Positions 1-9,306 of a stretch of DNA of 53,327 nt are shown in pieces; within the stretch, counting starts at the first letter, position 1; the number at the start of each line of letters is the position of its first letter. Origin of the DNA: Verrucomicrobiia bacterium. GTDB lineage: Bacteria > Omnitrophota > Omnitrophia > Omnitrophales > Aquincolibacteriaceae. The translations under genes and the position numbers were made by a program. The DNA lies in contig DATJFP010000039.1 of NCBI GenBank assembly GCA_035495615.1, positions 1-53,327 on the forward strand. The letters run 5' to 3'. The notes beneath the pieces were generated by a model, which saw nothing but the letters and a program-made list of their open reading frames with translations, searched no databases and was not told where the DNA came from.

Positions 1-1
1 G

Positions 2-3000
2 GGCGGTCTTGTGCTGCAGGTCGATAGCCCGAATGTGACAAGCGTCCTTTTGGAACTGACGGATGCCGCGGGCAAGAAAGATACGGCGCGTCTTGTGCAG
101 GTGGATACGTTTGGCAAACGCTGGCTCATCCAGGGCAACGCCTTCTTCGGCATTGATCTGACGAAGATCCAGACTTTCAGCTTTGTGTTTGAAGGAGCTG
201 GTGCGAAGACTCTTAATATCAGCTGGGGTAACTTTGACGCGACGTTAAAGATCGCGCCAGATGCCACGAAGACGGAAGCGGATATCACGAAGCTTCCGCT
301 GCTCAGCACGGGTCAGAGGCCGTTCATCAATGGTTTTGCCAAGGCCGATGGAAGCCTGAGCACGGTTACCGTTCTGAGCGAAAATTTTGCCAAAATTCAG
401 TATTCGGGTCAGAATGAAACCAGCTTCGGCGGCGCCTTCATCGCCTACGATGATCCGACCACCACCAATACGGAGACTTTCAATTATAACGCGGTGTTCC
501 CGAACGGGGTCATCCTGCAAGTCGACAGCCCGAACATCACAAGTGTCCTTGTCGAAGTCGAAGACATCACGGGCAAGAAGGATACGGTTGAACTCGTGCA
601 GATTGAGAATTTCGGCAAGCGCTGGGTGATTCCGGCGAACGGCTTCTTTAATATGGATATGGCGCATGTGAAGACGATGTCGTTTGTTTTCCTCGGCACG
701 GGTCCTGCCACATTGAACCTTGTTTGGGGCGATTGGGCCTTTACGCCGCAAGTCCCGGGCACGCCTTTTAACGAAGCGGACCTGCATAACTTTGTCGAGC
801 GGCCTGATGTCAATGGCTTCGGCGGTAACGTGGACCCGCGCAGAATTCCGGGCTTCATTACGCTCAACAAAGTCAATCCCAGGCAGTTCAATTTCACCTA
901 TGATCTTGTCGGTTCCCAGACCGCCTTTGTCGTGACTTCGATCACCAAAGGATTTTTCAACGGCAGCGGCGTGTTCCAAGGAACGCCGCTTTCTCTGCCC
1001 GCCAGCTTTACCATGGCCCTTCAGGGGGATTCCAGCGTGGGCGTGCCTCAGAAAGTCCGGGTGAACATTGTCGATACAACCGGTAAAAAAGTGACGCTCG
1101 AGCTCCTCATTACGTCGGATCTGAAGAATTATACGATCGATCTGACCAATCCTTCGTATGTGCCGAGCGGCTTCAACCGCGGCTCCATCGCTTACGTGGA
1201 ACTGGTGGTCGATCGTGACCTCGCCGGCCCTGATGCCCGCCGAGGCAAAATCAACGTCCAGCTCAAGGGCACCTTGAACGTGGTGCCGCTTGTGAATGGC
1301 CAGACGTTCGATCAAAACGCCCTCCACGTCTTTAACGAAAAGCCTGACGTCAATTCGTTCGGCGGGGCGGTTGCGTCGAACCAGATTCCGGGATTCATTA
1401 CGACTACCGTACGGAATCCCCGGGATTTTGATTTCGTCTACGATCTTATAGGCTCTTCCGGTGCTTTCGTGGTGACGAACATCACCAAGGGATTCTTTGA
1501 CGGCAGCAATAATTTCCAGGGGACCTCGCTGGCGCTGCCGTCTGTACTGCAAGTCGCGCTGCAAGGCGATTCCGCCATCGGCGTGCCTCAGAAGGTCCGC
1601 ATCAACGTGATCGACGTTACGGGCAAGACCGCCACGTTCGAACTTGTGGTGACTTCGACCTTACAGAATTTTTCTCTGGATCTTTCCAATCCTGATTTTA
1701 TCCCTGCAGGTTTCGATCGCAGCCACGTGGCCCGCATCGAAATGATCGTGGACCGCGCTTTGGCGGGAGCGGATGCGCGCCGCGGTAAAGTGTACGTGAA
1801 GGTCGGCGGCATTCTGAATTTTATCCCGCAGGTTACGGGTCAGACCTTTGATCCCTCCACGCACCATGTGTTCAACGAAAAGCCGGATGTCAACGGATTC
1901 GGAGGCAATGTGGATCCCCGCCGCATTCCGGGCTTTATCACAACGGTGGTCCGTGGTCCGAAGGACTTTGATTTTACCTACGATCTGGGCGGATCTCAGA
2001 CGGCTTTTGTGGTCGCGTCCATTACCAAAGGCTTCTTTGACGCGAATAACGTGTTTCAGGGCCAGACGCTCGCGCTGCCGCAGGTGTTGACGATGTCACT
2101 GCAGGGCGATTCCTCTGAAGGTGTTCCTCAGAAAGTACGCGTCACAATCACTGACAAGACGGGAAAGAAAGCGACGTTTGACGTGCTTCTGACGTCCAGC
2201 CAGCAGAACTTCTCATTTGACCTGAATAATCCGGACAATGTTCCGGCCGGCTTCAACCGCAACGAAGTGGCCCGAATCGAATTTGTCGTGGATCGGACGC
2301 TTGCCGGCGCCAGCGCGATTCGCGGGAAAGTGAAAGTGAAGGTCGGAGGCATCTTGAATTTCGTTCCTGTTCTTGACGGGCAGACGTTCGATGCCGCTGC
2401 CATTACGGCTCATGCGAATAATCCGAACGTCACTGCGACGGGATCCAACGTGGTTCCTAACCGTCCGGCCGGTGCCATCAGCCTCAATCAGATAAGCAGC
2501 GATGAATTCGAGTATGCGTACAACCTCCAGGCCAGCGATTCCGCCTTCACGTTTGTGAACATCAGCGGGGCGTCGCCGGAAACCTTGCCGGAGAGTTTCG
2601 TGATCGCAGCACGTGGGCACGAAGGGGCAAAAGTGAAAGTCGAAATCAAGGACATCAATGGCAAGCTGGCCACGTTTATTTTGAAATTGCGTCCCGCTTA
2701 CCAGAATTACGTCCTGGATCTTTCGGCTGCCAATGTCGTTCCCGGCTTCGACCGTACGAAAATCGCTCAGGTCGTGTTTGTAGAAGACCGCAGTCTGGCG
2801 CCTGTTCCGCCGACGGATCTCGTGCAGATCATGACCAAGGGCGTGCATTTTACGCCTCCGCCTCCACTGGCTCCGGAACTTCTGGCCGTGAAAGCGGACC
2901 TCGTCAGTCGTGGCGTTGACTTCTTCGAAGTCGGCGCGGGCATCGATCCGACCACGCATTTTCCGTACGACGCCATCAACGATACAGGGGTTCTGGAAGA

Positions 3001-4666
3001 CAATTCCAAATTCACGCAGCCCACGCTCATCGGTTTCTATCTTCAGATGCTTGCGGATGCCGTGAATGGCAAAATCGACTTCAATGGAAAAACGCAGACG
3101 CAGCTTCTGACCGAAATCAGTTTCGTGATGGATAAACTTTTAAGCGCTCAGACGCAATTCGGCTGGAATGGTCTTCTGCCTTTCCTGGATCTGCAGCCTT
3201 ATGAAGCGAGCAAGAGCGAATGCGATGCCTCTCATCCCGGGACGGAAGTGTGCGTGGGGCTGGGGGACAATGCGAATCTCGCTCAGAGCCTGGCCGTCAT
3301 GGTAGGCGCGCTCGAACGTGCCGGCCTCAGCGGCTCGAATCTGACGACTGCCAATTCCGTTGCTACGAAAGTCGAACAGTTCCTCGATAATCAGGAAGAC
3401 GGCTATCAGGCGTTCGTCCATCCGATCTTCGGTGTGTTCCGCAGTTCGGTCAACACGGAAAATGGTAATTTCAATTCGTTCGTCGACCGTATCGGCGACG
3501 AATTCCGCGGAGCCGTGGCCTTCCTGAAGGTCAGATTCCCGAGCCTGCCCGATACGGTGTGGGACAACCTCGCGACCGTTGTTCGCACGTATCAGACTCA
3601 GGACGGGAAAAGCGTGACAAACCTCGCGGCTTTTGACGGAAGCATGTTCCAGATTTATTGGCCGAGCTTGCGCAACAACGAACGGGACTTCATGGGATTC
3701 CGCAATGCCCTTTACAATCAGTTCGTCGCGCATTCGGACTTTGCCTCAAAGTTCCGGATTCCCGGCTTCTTGTCCGCCGCGGAAACCCCGGACAATCACG
3801 AATATGTCGGCGATCTCGGCGTTCGTGAAATCGCGGAATGGGCTTTCTCGGATCCCGTGAACGGTCTGCTCCTCATGGATACCGGCTCGACCTATGCCCT
3901 GGCCTCGGCTTTCCAGGCGGCGCCCGAAGAAACGATGACCTGGCTTAAAGCCATCAGTGAAATCCAGGGAATCAAGGGCACGTACGGTATTCTCGACAGC
4001 GCTCGTTCGGCCACGGAAATTGCCAAACGCTGGCTGGGCATCGACCTTGCCTCGACTGTGCTCGGCCTTACCGGAGCCGGTCCCGACGATTTCGAAACTT
4101 ATCTCCGCAAACGGGGATTGGAGCTCAACTACAACCTCCTTTACGACGAAAAGAGCAGCGCTCTGGGAATCAACAAGACGAGCGGTACGATCACGGCACC
4201 GCCGCAATTCCCGGACCGTTCTTTCGGCGTCTTAAGGAATTCTCACATCTCCAGTATCGAGAATTTCCATCTCACCAATGAAGCCGACAACGACTTCCGG
4301 CAAGGAGCTCACTTCAAATTTGGACAACTGCCCTCCGGCTTCGGCGGGGTGGTCTTCCATATGAACGCTCCGTTCAACGCAGTTTCGAGCCAATTGGTCA
4401 TCCAGTATTCTGTGAAAGACAATCCGGGACCGATTAAGCTGGAATTCCAAGATGCTTCAGGCCAGAGCCTCTTCACGAAGATGGTCAGCCTGCAGGATCA
4501 GACTAATTCCAGGGCCGTTCAGAAACTGACTGTCGATTTGCCCAATGATCCGGCGCTTGCAAACGTGGCCAAGGTGGTTGTGATCATCGAACAAGGGCAG
4601 TCGGGCGGAGATACGAGCGGAGAGTTCCTTTTCCATGCCATGGATTTCCAGCATGTGAGTTCATAA
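2..4666 (+). CDS. Giant secreted repeat protein with glucanase-like domain (5' end outside window)
   Basis: The reading frame is open to the left edge. The first residues align with an internal repeat near base 503 beyond the first possible start (GTG at 11), so the true N-terminus lies upstream. Visible parts in order are two approximately 167-residue beta-rich units, then an array of 180-residue units from base 812. An alpha-helical domain follows at about bases 2870-4180, and a C-terminal beta-sandwich-like segment ends the protein. The helical domain has features I associate with the (alpha/alpha)6 glycoamylase-like/GH144 group: FTQPTLIGFYLQ, FDGSMFQIYWP and DNHEYVGDLG. It may cut a beta-glucan or trim the exopolysaccharide made by the next genes. 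The GH family call is by pattern only, and catalytic residues were not assigned. Confidence 0.75.
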   Translation, partial: GGLVLQVDSPNVTSVLLELTDAAGKKDTARLVQVDTFGKRWLIQGNAFFGIDLTKIQTFSFVFEGAGAKTLNISWGNFDATLKIAPDATKTEADITKLPLLSTGQRPFINGFAKADGSLSTVTVLSENFAKIQYSGQNETSFGGAFIAYDDPTTTNTETFNYNAVFPNGVILQVDSPNITSVLVEVEDITGKKDTVELVQIENFGKRWVIPANGFFNMDMAHVKTMSFVFLGTGPATLNLVWGDWAFTPQVPGTPFNEADLHNFVERPDVNGFGGNVDPRRIPGFITLNKVNPRQFNFTYDLVGSQTAFVVTSITKGFFNGSGVFQGTPLSLPASFTMALQGDSSVGVPQKVRVNIVDTTGKKVTLELLITSDLKNYTIDLTNPSYVPSGFNRGSIAYVELVVDRDLAGPDARRGKINVQLKGTLNVVPLVNGQTFDQNALHVFNEKPDVNSFGGAVASNQIPGFITTTVRNPRDFDFVYDLIGSSGAFVVTNITKGFFDGSNNFQGTSLALPSVLQVALQGDSAIGVPQKVRINVIDVTGKTATFELVVTSTLQNFSLDLSNPDFIPAGFDRSHVARIEMIVDRALAGADARRGKVYVKVGGILNFIPQVTGQTFDPSTHHVFNEKPDVNGFGGNVDPRRIPGFITTVVRGPKDFDFTYDLGGSQTAFVVASITKGFFDANNVFQGQTLALPQVLTMSLQGDSSEGVPQKVRVTITDKTGKKATFDVLLTSSQQNFSFDLNNPDNVPAGFNRNEVARIEFVVDRTLAGASAIRGKVKVKVGGILNFVPVLDGQTFDAAAITAHANNPNVTATGSNVVPNRPAGAISLNQISSDEFEYAYNLQASDSAFTFVNISGASPETLPESFVIAARGHEGAKVKVEIKDINGKLATFILKLRPAYQNYVLDLSAANVVPGFDRTKIAQVVFVEDRSLAPVPPTDLVQIMTKGVHFTPPPPLAPELLAVKADLVSRGVDFFEVGAGIDPTTHFPYDAINDTGVLEDNSKFTQPTLIGFYLQMLADAVNGKIDFNGKTQTQLLTEISFVMDKLLSAQTQFGWNGLLPFLDLQPYEASKSECDASHPGTEVCVGLGDNANLAQSLAVMVGALERAGLSGSNLTTANSVATKVEQFLDNQEDGYQAFVHPIFGVFRSSVNTENGNFNSFVDRIGDEFRGAVAFLKVRFPSLPDTVWDNLATVVRTYQTQDGKSVTNLAAFDGSMFQIYWPSLRNNERDFMGFRNALYNQFVAHSDFASKFRIPGFLSAAETPDNHEYVGDLGVREIAEWAFSDPVNGLLLMDTGSTYALASAFQAAPEETMTWLKAISEIQGIKGTYGILDSARSATEIAKRWLGIDLASTVLGLTGAGPDDFETYLRKRGLELNYNLLYDEKSSALGINKTSGTITAPPQFPDRSFGVLRNSHISSIENFHLTNEADNDFRQGAHFKFGQLPSGFGGVVFHMNAPFNAVSSQLVIQYSVKDNPGPIKLEFQDASGQSLFTKMVSLQDQTNSRAVQKLTVDLPNDPALANVAKVVVIIEQGQSGGDTSGEFLFHAMDFQHVSS
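812..2850 (+). repeat. Tandem 540-bp in-frame repeats in the giant protein
   Basis: Equivalent points recur at bases 812, 1352, 1892 and 2432, an exact spacing of 540 bases (180 codons). The first three units share the motifs PGFIT, FVV-SITKGFF and LQGDS--GVPQKVR. The fourth unit is divergent and has lost part of its middle. Each unit looks like a beta-sandwich, carbohydrate-binding-like module, but I do not recognise the family. The absence of length drift suggests recent duplication or selection on spacing. Confidence 0.85.
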
Positions 4667-4837
4667 AGGGAAATTCGCGCTTTCCAACCCCCATCAAGAA
4701 AAGCCGTTTTAAGCCGATGAATGCTTGGGTTAAATCGGGCAAAAGACCTCCTCAATTCCTCAGGGATGGGGAAGGGATTCTTTTCTTAACCCATTTCAAT
4801 TCAAGGGCTTAGATTAAATACTAACCCGGCCGTCGCC

Positions 4838-4866
4838 TTGCAAGTCGCGGTTCCGTCACGTATACT
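4838..4866 (+). promoter_or_regulatory. Sigma-70-type promoter for the polysaccharide operon
   Basis: TTGCAA at 4838-4843 and TATACT at 4861-4866 are separated by 17 bases. Transcription would begin near 4873, giving a very short leader that starts at the ribosome-binding purines (AAAAGGGG, 4873-4880). The preceding 170 bases after the giant gene show no gene or clear terminator. Confidence 0.6.
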
Positions 4867-4888
4867 TTTTTCAAAAGGGGATATCACC

Positions 4889-5464
4889 ATGAAAAAATTT
4901 TCGATTTGGGGTCATTTCGTCCTTTTCATCGCAAGTCTTGTCTTCCTTCCCGCCATGGCCCAGGCCGCGATCGTCGTTGACGCCAATTTCCAAGGCACGC
5001 TCGTCATTACGACTCCTGAGGGTGAAATCAACCTCGTCGAGCCGGGAGACGCGATTCCGGAAATCAAATCGGGTTCGATCTTGGAGGTCTTTGACGGCCA
5101 GTTCAAGGTTACGACGGCTGAAGGCGACAACGTTGAACTTTCCTGCCTGGAAAATGATGCCTCTGCTTCAGGCGCCTCGGCTTTAGTTCTCGCCTGTGGC
5201 GACAATGCCGGTTCTCTCAAAGTCGAAACGGGCAATGCGACTATCGTGGACCCGAGCGGGCAGCAGATCCAGGTTCCTGCCGGCACCACGCATGAGATTA
5301 AATTGACGGTGACGGAAGAAGCGGATGCAACGGCGGCCGGCGATGAGATCGGAACTTCGATCGACAATCCGGGCGCTGACGTCGACAGCACGAACATCGA
5401 CGCTACCGATGCGAATGCGAACGTAACGGACAACCAAGAAAACCCTTCAACAGCCTCTTTGTAA
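4889..5464 (+). CDS. Small secreted FecR-like beta-rich protein
   Basis: The protein has 191 residues. The ATG at 4889 is chosen because it directly precedes a Sec signal peptide (MKKFSIWGHF..., cleavage near AQA-A) and follows AAAAGGGG. An upstream in-frame TTG at 4838 is part of the -35 box and is rejected. The mature part is acidic and beta-rich (TLVITTPEGEI, GSILEVFDGQFKV, GNATIVDPSGQQIQVPAG). It resembles FecR-type domains, which bind or sense in the periplasm. The C-terminus is a low-complexity D/N/A/T-rich tail. It heads the polysaccharide operon, 3 bases before the barrel gene. Its function is unknown; a secreted matrix or assembly accessory is plausible. Confidence 0.75.
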   Translation: MKKFSIWGHFVLFIASLVFLPAMAQAAIVVDANFQGTLVITTPEGEINLVEPGDAIPEIKSGSILEVFDGQFKVTTAEGDNVELSCLENDASASGASALVLACGDNAGSLKVETGNATIVDPSGQQIQVPAGTTHEIKLTVTEEADATAAGDEIGTSIDNPGADVDSTNIDATDANANVTDNQENPSTASL

Positions 5465-5467
5465 ACC

Positions 5468-6697
5468 GTGCAAAGAATTTTACGCTGGATAGTTTTCACA
5501 TCACTCGCATGGGGCGTATTCGCTCCCTATGCCCGAGCTGATTTCCAGCTGACGGACGCCATCAAAGAATTCGGAGAAAGGCGTTTCGTCGATCTTCCTC
5601 CTGCCCGCCTCAAAGCCGGCCCCGTCATCGTCCATCCTTCCATGCGTAATAAGGTGGAGTACGACAGTAACGTTTTTCTGGAAGACACGGACGGCAAAAA
5701 AGATACGATCTTCGAAGTTTTGCCCGGTGTGGTCCTGGATCTGCCCGTCAATAAACACCGCGTGACCGTGGGCTATGAAGCGGACATGGAATTCTTTGGC
5801 AAGGGGCGAGACCGGACCCAAAACGATCAAAATCAGAATTTTTTTACTCTCGCCAATTTTCATTTTACGAACGGGTATGTAAACGTCCTCGAGCAGCTTT
5901 CGGAAACTTCAGGCCGCGCGGGAACGACCTTTACTTCCCGCATCCCGCGATACGATCAATCGATTTATCCAAAGATCGGGTACCGCTGGAAACGCCTCAT
6001 CTTCGAAGAAGGGTTCCGCCATCAGGTCCGGGATTTCCGCAGGCAGGTCGACGATTCCCTCGACTTTCAGTTCACCGAGTGGACGAGCGTCATTTTTTAC
6101 GATTTGTTCGCGCGACTCAAGGCTCTCGTGGAATACCAGCTGGCGCAGATCGACTACGATGACAGCCCTACGCGGCAAGGAACCTTCAACCAGTTCCGCA
6201 TCGGTCTGGAAGGGCAACCCCTGCCTAACCTGACAACGAAAATTCGTATCGGCCCGCAGTTCCGAAATTATCAGACCAGCAGCAAGCCCGATTTCTATTC
6301 CTGGGTGGCGGATATGTCTGTGGAATACCAAGTGCGAAAGAACTGGAAGGTCAGCTTGGACCTCACCCGCAAAGCCGTGGAAGCTACTTTCTTTGACATT
6401 GCTTACTATAAGCAGCATCTGGCCGGGGTGGGCATCGCCTACCGGATCCGTCCGGCGTGGGAAGTCTTTACCAAGACGCGTGTTTACCGCCAGGATTATG
6501 CGGAAAGGGCCACCGTCGGCAGCCAGACGGGTTACAGGCACGACCGGTATTTCAATATCAAGACGGGCCTGCGCTATGAGCCCCGCGACTGGATGCAGTT
6601 CGAGCTGGCCTATGAGCTCGCCAGACGCCATTCCAATTTTTCGACTTTTGGTTATACGGACCATATCATTTCCCTATCGTCAGCCCTCCTTTATTAA
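5468..6697 (+). CDS. Outer-membrane beta-barrel protein (BBP2-like) of the polysaccharide locus
   Basis: The protein has 409 residues, starts at GTG and has a signal peptide ending near ARA-D. The body has alternating amphipathic strands with many aromatic and basic residues (NKVEYDSNVFLED, KVSLDLTRKAVEATF, LRYEPRDWMQFELAYEL). It ends in an aromatic/leucine strand (SSALLY), as outer-membrane barrels do. The pattern VxYDSNVFLxxxxxxxD is typical of the putative beta-barrel porin 2 family found in exosortase-type exopolysaccharide loci. It probably provides or supports the outer-membrane exit for the polymer together with the Wza-like protein downstream. Confidence 0.8.
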   Translation: MQRILRWIVFTSLAWGVFAPYARADFQLTDAIKEFGERRFVDLPPARLKAGPVIVHPSMRNKVEYDSNVFLEDTDGKKDTIFEVLPGVVLDLPVNKHRVTVGYEADMEFFGKGRDRTQNDQNQNFFTLANFHFTNGYVNVLEQLSETSGRAGTTFTSRIPRYDQSIYPKIGYRWKRLIFEEGFRHQVRDFRRQVDDSLDFQFTEWTSVIFYDLFARLKALVEYQLAQIDYDDSPTRQGTFNQFRIGLEGQPLPNLTTKIRIGPQFRNYQTSSKPDFYSWVADMSVEYQVRKNWKVSLDLTRKAVEATFFDIAYYKQHLAGVGIAYRIRPAWEVFTKTRVYRQDYAERATVGSQTGYRHDRYFNIKTGLRYEPRDWMQFELAYELARRHSNFSTFGYTDHIISLSSALLY

Positions 6698-6750
6698 GGG
6701 CAATTTACTTTTATTCCGTCCTGCCGTTAATTAATTTTTGAGGTATTGAA

Positions 6751-7371
6751 ATGGGAATCGTATCGAAGATTGCCGCTAACATAAAAGAGCAAAAGGCCTC
6801 ATTCATGATCATTCTGGCCTTTCTGTTGTCTGCCATTTTTTGCCCTCCGAGCCAGGCTGCGAAGAAAGAAGTCGATTCTCAAAGCTATAAGATTGGGGTC
6901 GGCGACCTTTTAGGGGTCGAAGTCTATGACGAGCCGGATTTGACCAAAGAAGTCCGAGTTCTGACGGACGGTTTTATCTCATTCCCGCTGCTGGGTTCGA
7001 TCCAGGCCCAAGGCAACACCGTGCGTAAGCTTGAAAACATGATCCGCGATAAGCTTGCCGCCAAATACCTTGTGAATCCGCAAGTCACCGTCTTTGTCAA
7101 AGAATTCAGCAACGTGTTCGTCTCAGGCGAAGTCAAAAATCCCGGGCCGTTTCCCATTTACGGCACGCTGACGGTTTTCGAGGCCATTACGCTCGCGGGT
7201 GGATTTACTGAAGTCGCCAACCCGTCAAAGGTCCGCATTCTTCGCAATGAAAAAGGCCATGAGACGAGTTTCGAAGTGGACATGCTTCGATTCACCAAAA
7301 AGGGCGATTCGTCGCAGGACATGGAGCTGCAGGCTAATGACCGCGTCATCGTGCCCAGGAGCTTATTCTAA
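6751..7371 (+). CDS. Wza-like polysaccharide export protein (Poly_export + SLBB)
   Basis: The protein has 206 residues with an N-terminal signal or membrane segment (about residues 15-35) and no convincing lipobox. The polysaccharide export domain begins at YKIGVGDLLGVEVYDEPDL. An SLBB beta-grasp domain follows (VFVSGEVKNPGPFPIYG, LAGGFTEVANPSKVRI), and the protein ends in the usual VIVPRSLF. This short, one-SLBB form is typical of exopolysaccharide loci. It forms a periplasmic/outer-membrane channel and works with the Wzc-like protein 9 bases downstream. A GAGG ribosome-binding site precedes the ATG. Confidence 0.92.
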   Translation: MGIVSKIAANIKEQKASFMIILAFLLSAIFCPPSQAAKKEVDSQSYKIGVGDLLGVEVYDEPDLTKEVRVLTDGFISFPLLGSIQAQGNTVRKLENMIRDKLAAKYLVNPQVTVFVKEFSNVFVSGEVKNPGPFPIYGTLTVFEAITLAGGFTEVANPSKVRILRNEKGHETSFEVDMLRFTKKGDSSQDMELQANDRVIVPRSLF

Positions 7372-7380
7372 AAGGAAATC

Positions 7381-9306
7381 ATGACCGAACTTTTAACGCA
7401 CGGCGAAGTCCATCTTCAGGACTACCTTTACATCCTGCGTAAAAGGGCGTTCGTCATTTTTGCGACGTTTGCCCTCATCGTCTGTGCCGGCGTCTACCTG
7501 ACCTTTCGCGCCCAAATCCTTTACAAAGCGACGACGACCATCATGATCGAAAAAGAAAACCCGAATGTCGTCGACTTCAAAGAAGTCATGGCCTTCGATT
7601 CTTCTTCGACGGATTATTACCAGACGCAGTACCAGATGCTGAAAAGCAGGTCTCTTCTGGAAGAGCTTATTGAAGTCGAGCGTCTCGACGAAGATCCTTA
7701 CCTTCGCGGCATGAGAAAGGGAGGCCTGAAAAAACTCATCAAGCGGCAGAAATTCCTTGCGGGCCTTCTGGGACCGTTCCTTCAAGAAAGGTCTCTCTCT
7801 TCGCTCATCGACAAGCGGATAATCTCAGTAGACCCCGTGCGCAATTCCCGGCTCGTGTATGTCAGCATGACCCATCCGGACCCAAAAAAAGCGGCGCGCA
7901 TGGCCAATTCGCTGGTCAATCTTTTCATCAAGCGCAACCTTGAGAATCGCTTTTATATTTCCAAACAGGCCACAGAGCTGTTGTCCGGCCAGCTGGAAGA
8001 ACTCAAAGTCAAAGTTTCGCTCGCGGAAAAGAATCTGCAGACCTACAAGGAAAAGCACGAGCTCATCAACATTCCTTCCATCCGCGAAAAAGACGACTTC
8101 CTGCAAGAGGCCCGCCTCGAGCTCGTCAAGATGCAGGCCGAGCAGGCAAGGATTGCGACGCGTTATCTGCCCGCGCACCCCAAGTATATCAACATCAAGT
8201 CCCAGATCGATGCATTGAAGGGGAAGATCGAGGAAGAAGAAGCGAAAAAACTGAGCCTCGGCGCCGTGGCGATCGATTATGCCCAGCTGGAGCGTGAGGC
8301 CGACAGCGCGCGGCAGATTTATGAGACGCTGCTGTCGCGCTTCCAGGAAATGCACAGCGAGGCTAAAACTCAGGCCAGCAACGTCATGGTCGTGGACATG
8401 GCGCAGCCTCCGGAACGGCCGTTCAAGCCGCGGCCTTTCCTCAATCTGATGATCGCCGTCCTCTCGGGCATTTTTTTCGGCATTATCCTGGCGTTTTTCT
8501 TCGAATATCTGGACGCAACCATCAAGGTCCCGGACGACATCGAAAAAGGCCTCGGGCTGGAACTTTTCGGAATCATTCCCAAGTCCGCCAAGGACAAAAA
8601 CGGCCCCTTGGGCGGCGAGATCTTTCTTTCCACGGGAAAACCTTCGCAGGCGACGGAAGCTTTTCGCGCGCTCAGGACCACGCTGCTTTTCAAGCTGCGC
8701 CATATCACCGGCTGCCGCGTCATCGTGGTCACAAGCCCGAATCCCTCGGAAGGCAAAAGCACGGTCAGCCTGAATCTCGCGGCGGCCTTCGAACAAAATC
8801 ATCTGAAGGGCCTGCTGATCGATTCCGACCTCCGCAAGCCCAAACTCCATTCCCGCATCGGCGTCGCGCATGACAGCGGCCTCACCGACATCCTCGAAGG
8901 CAAGGTCAAACCGGACGACGTGATCCAGAAGAACGTCCAGGGTGTGGGTTTTGACTTCCTGACTTCGGGAACGCATTCCAACCGGCCAACGGAACTGCTG
9001 GGCGGACGCTCCATGGCGGCCTTCATCGAGGATATGAAGAAGCAATACGACGTGATCATTATCGATTCGCCGCCTTTTCTGGCCGTTGCGGACGTCGCCG
9101 TCCTCAGCGAATACATGGATTCCATGATCGTGGTCACGAAATACCAGCAGACCGAGAAGCGGCACCTCAAGGAAATCAAACGACGTTTCGCGGAACTCCG
9201 CAATAAGATCGTGGGCGTCGTGATCAACCAGGTGAGCGTGCAGGAACGCGATTATTATTACCACCAATACTATTATTACGGCTACGGCGATGCGGCAAAA
9301 AAATGA
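7381..9306 (+). CDS. Wzc-like polysaccharide co-polymerase / BY-tyrosine kinase
   Basis: The protein has 641 residues. An N-terminal Wzz domain has transmembrane helices at about residues 24-43 and 350-375 flanking a long periplasmic coiled coil; PPERPFKPRP sits just before the second helix. The cytoplasmic C-terminus is a bacterial tyrosine kinase with Walker A near residues 455-462 (NPSEGKST), Walker A' (LLIDSDLRKPKLH) and Walker B (VIIIDSPPF). The tail is tyrosine-rich (DYYYHQYYYYGYG) and is the autophosphorylation cluster. It controls chain length and assembly together with the exporter. A strong AAAGGAAA precedes the ATG, and its stop overlaps the next start (ATGA). Confidence 0.95.
   Translation: MTELLTHGEVHLQDYLYILRKRAFVIFATFALIVCAGVYLTFRAQILYKATTTIMIEKENPNVVDFKEVMAFDSSSTDYYQTQYQMLKSRSLLEELIEVERLDEDPYLRGMRKGGLKKLIKRQKFLAGLLGPFLQERSLSSLIDKRIISVDPVRNSRLVYVSMTHPDPKKAARMANSLVNLFIKRNLENRFYISKQATELLSGQLEELKVKVSLAEKNLQTYKEKHELINIPSIREKDDFLQEARLELVKMQAEQARIATRYLPAHPKYINIKSQIDALKGKIEEEEAKKLSLGAVAIDYAQLEREADSARQIYETLLSRFQEMHSEAKTQASNVMVVDMAQPPERPFKPRPFLNLMIAVLSGIFFGIILAFFFEYLDATIKVPDDIEKGLGLELFGIIPKSAKDKNGPLGGEIFLSTGKPSQATEAFRALRTTLLFKLRHITGCRVIVVTSPNPSEGKSTVSLNLAAAFEQNHLKGLLIDSDLRKPKLHSRIGVAHDSGLTDILEGKVKPDDVIQKNVQGVGFDFLTSGTHSNRPTELLGGRSMAAFIEDMKKQYDVIIIDSPPFLAVADVAVLSEYMDSMIVVTKYQQTEKRHLKEIKRRFAELRNKIVGVVINQVSVQERDYYYHQYYYYGYGDAAKK

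Noticed and set aside
4838-4888. TTG start for the small secreted protein
   Set aside because: The TTG is the -35 hexamer of a good promoter, and the signal peptide begins at the ATG at 4889.
7825-9267. 480-residue minus-strand open frame
   Set aside because: Antisense to the Wzc-like kinase; no recognisable motif or ribosome-binding site.
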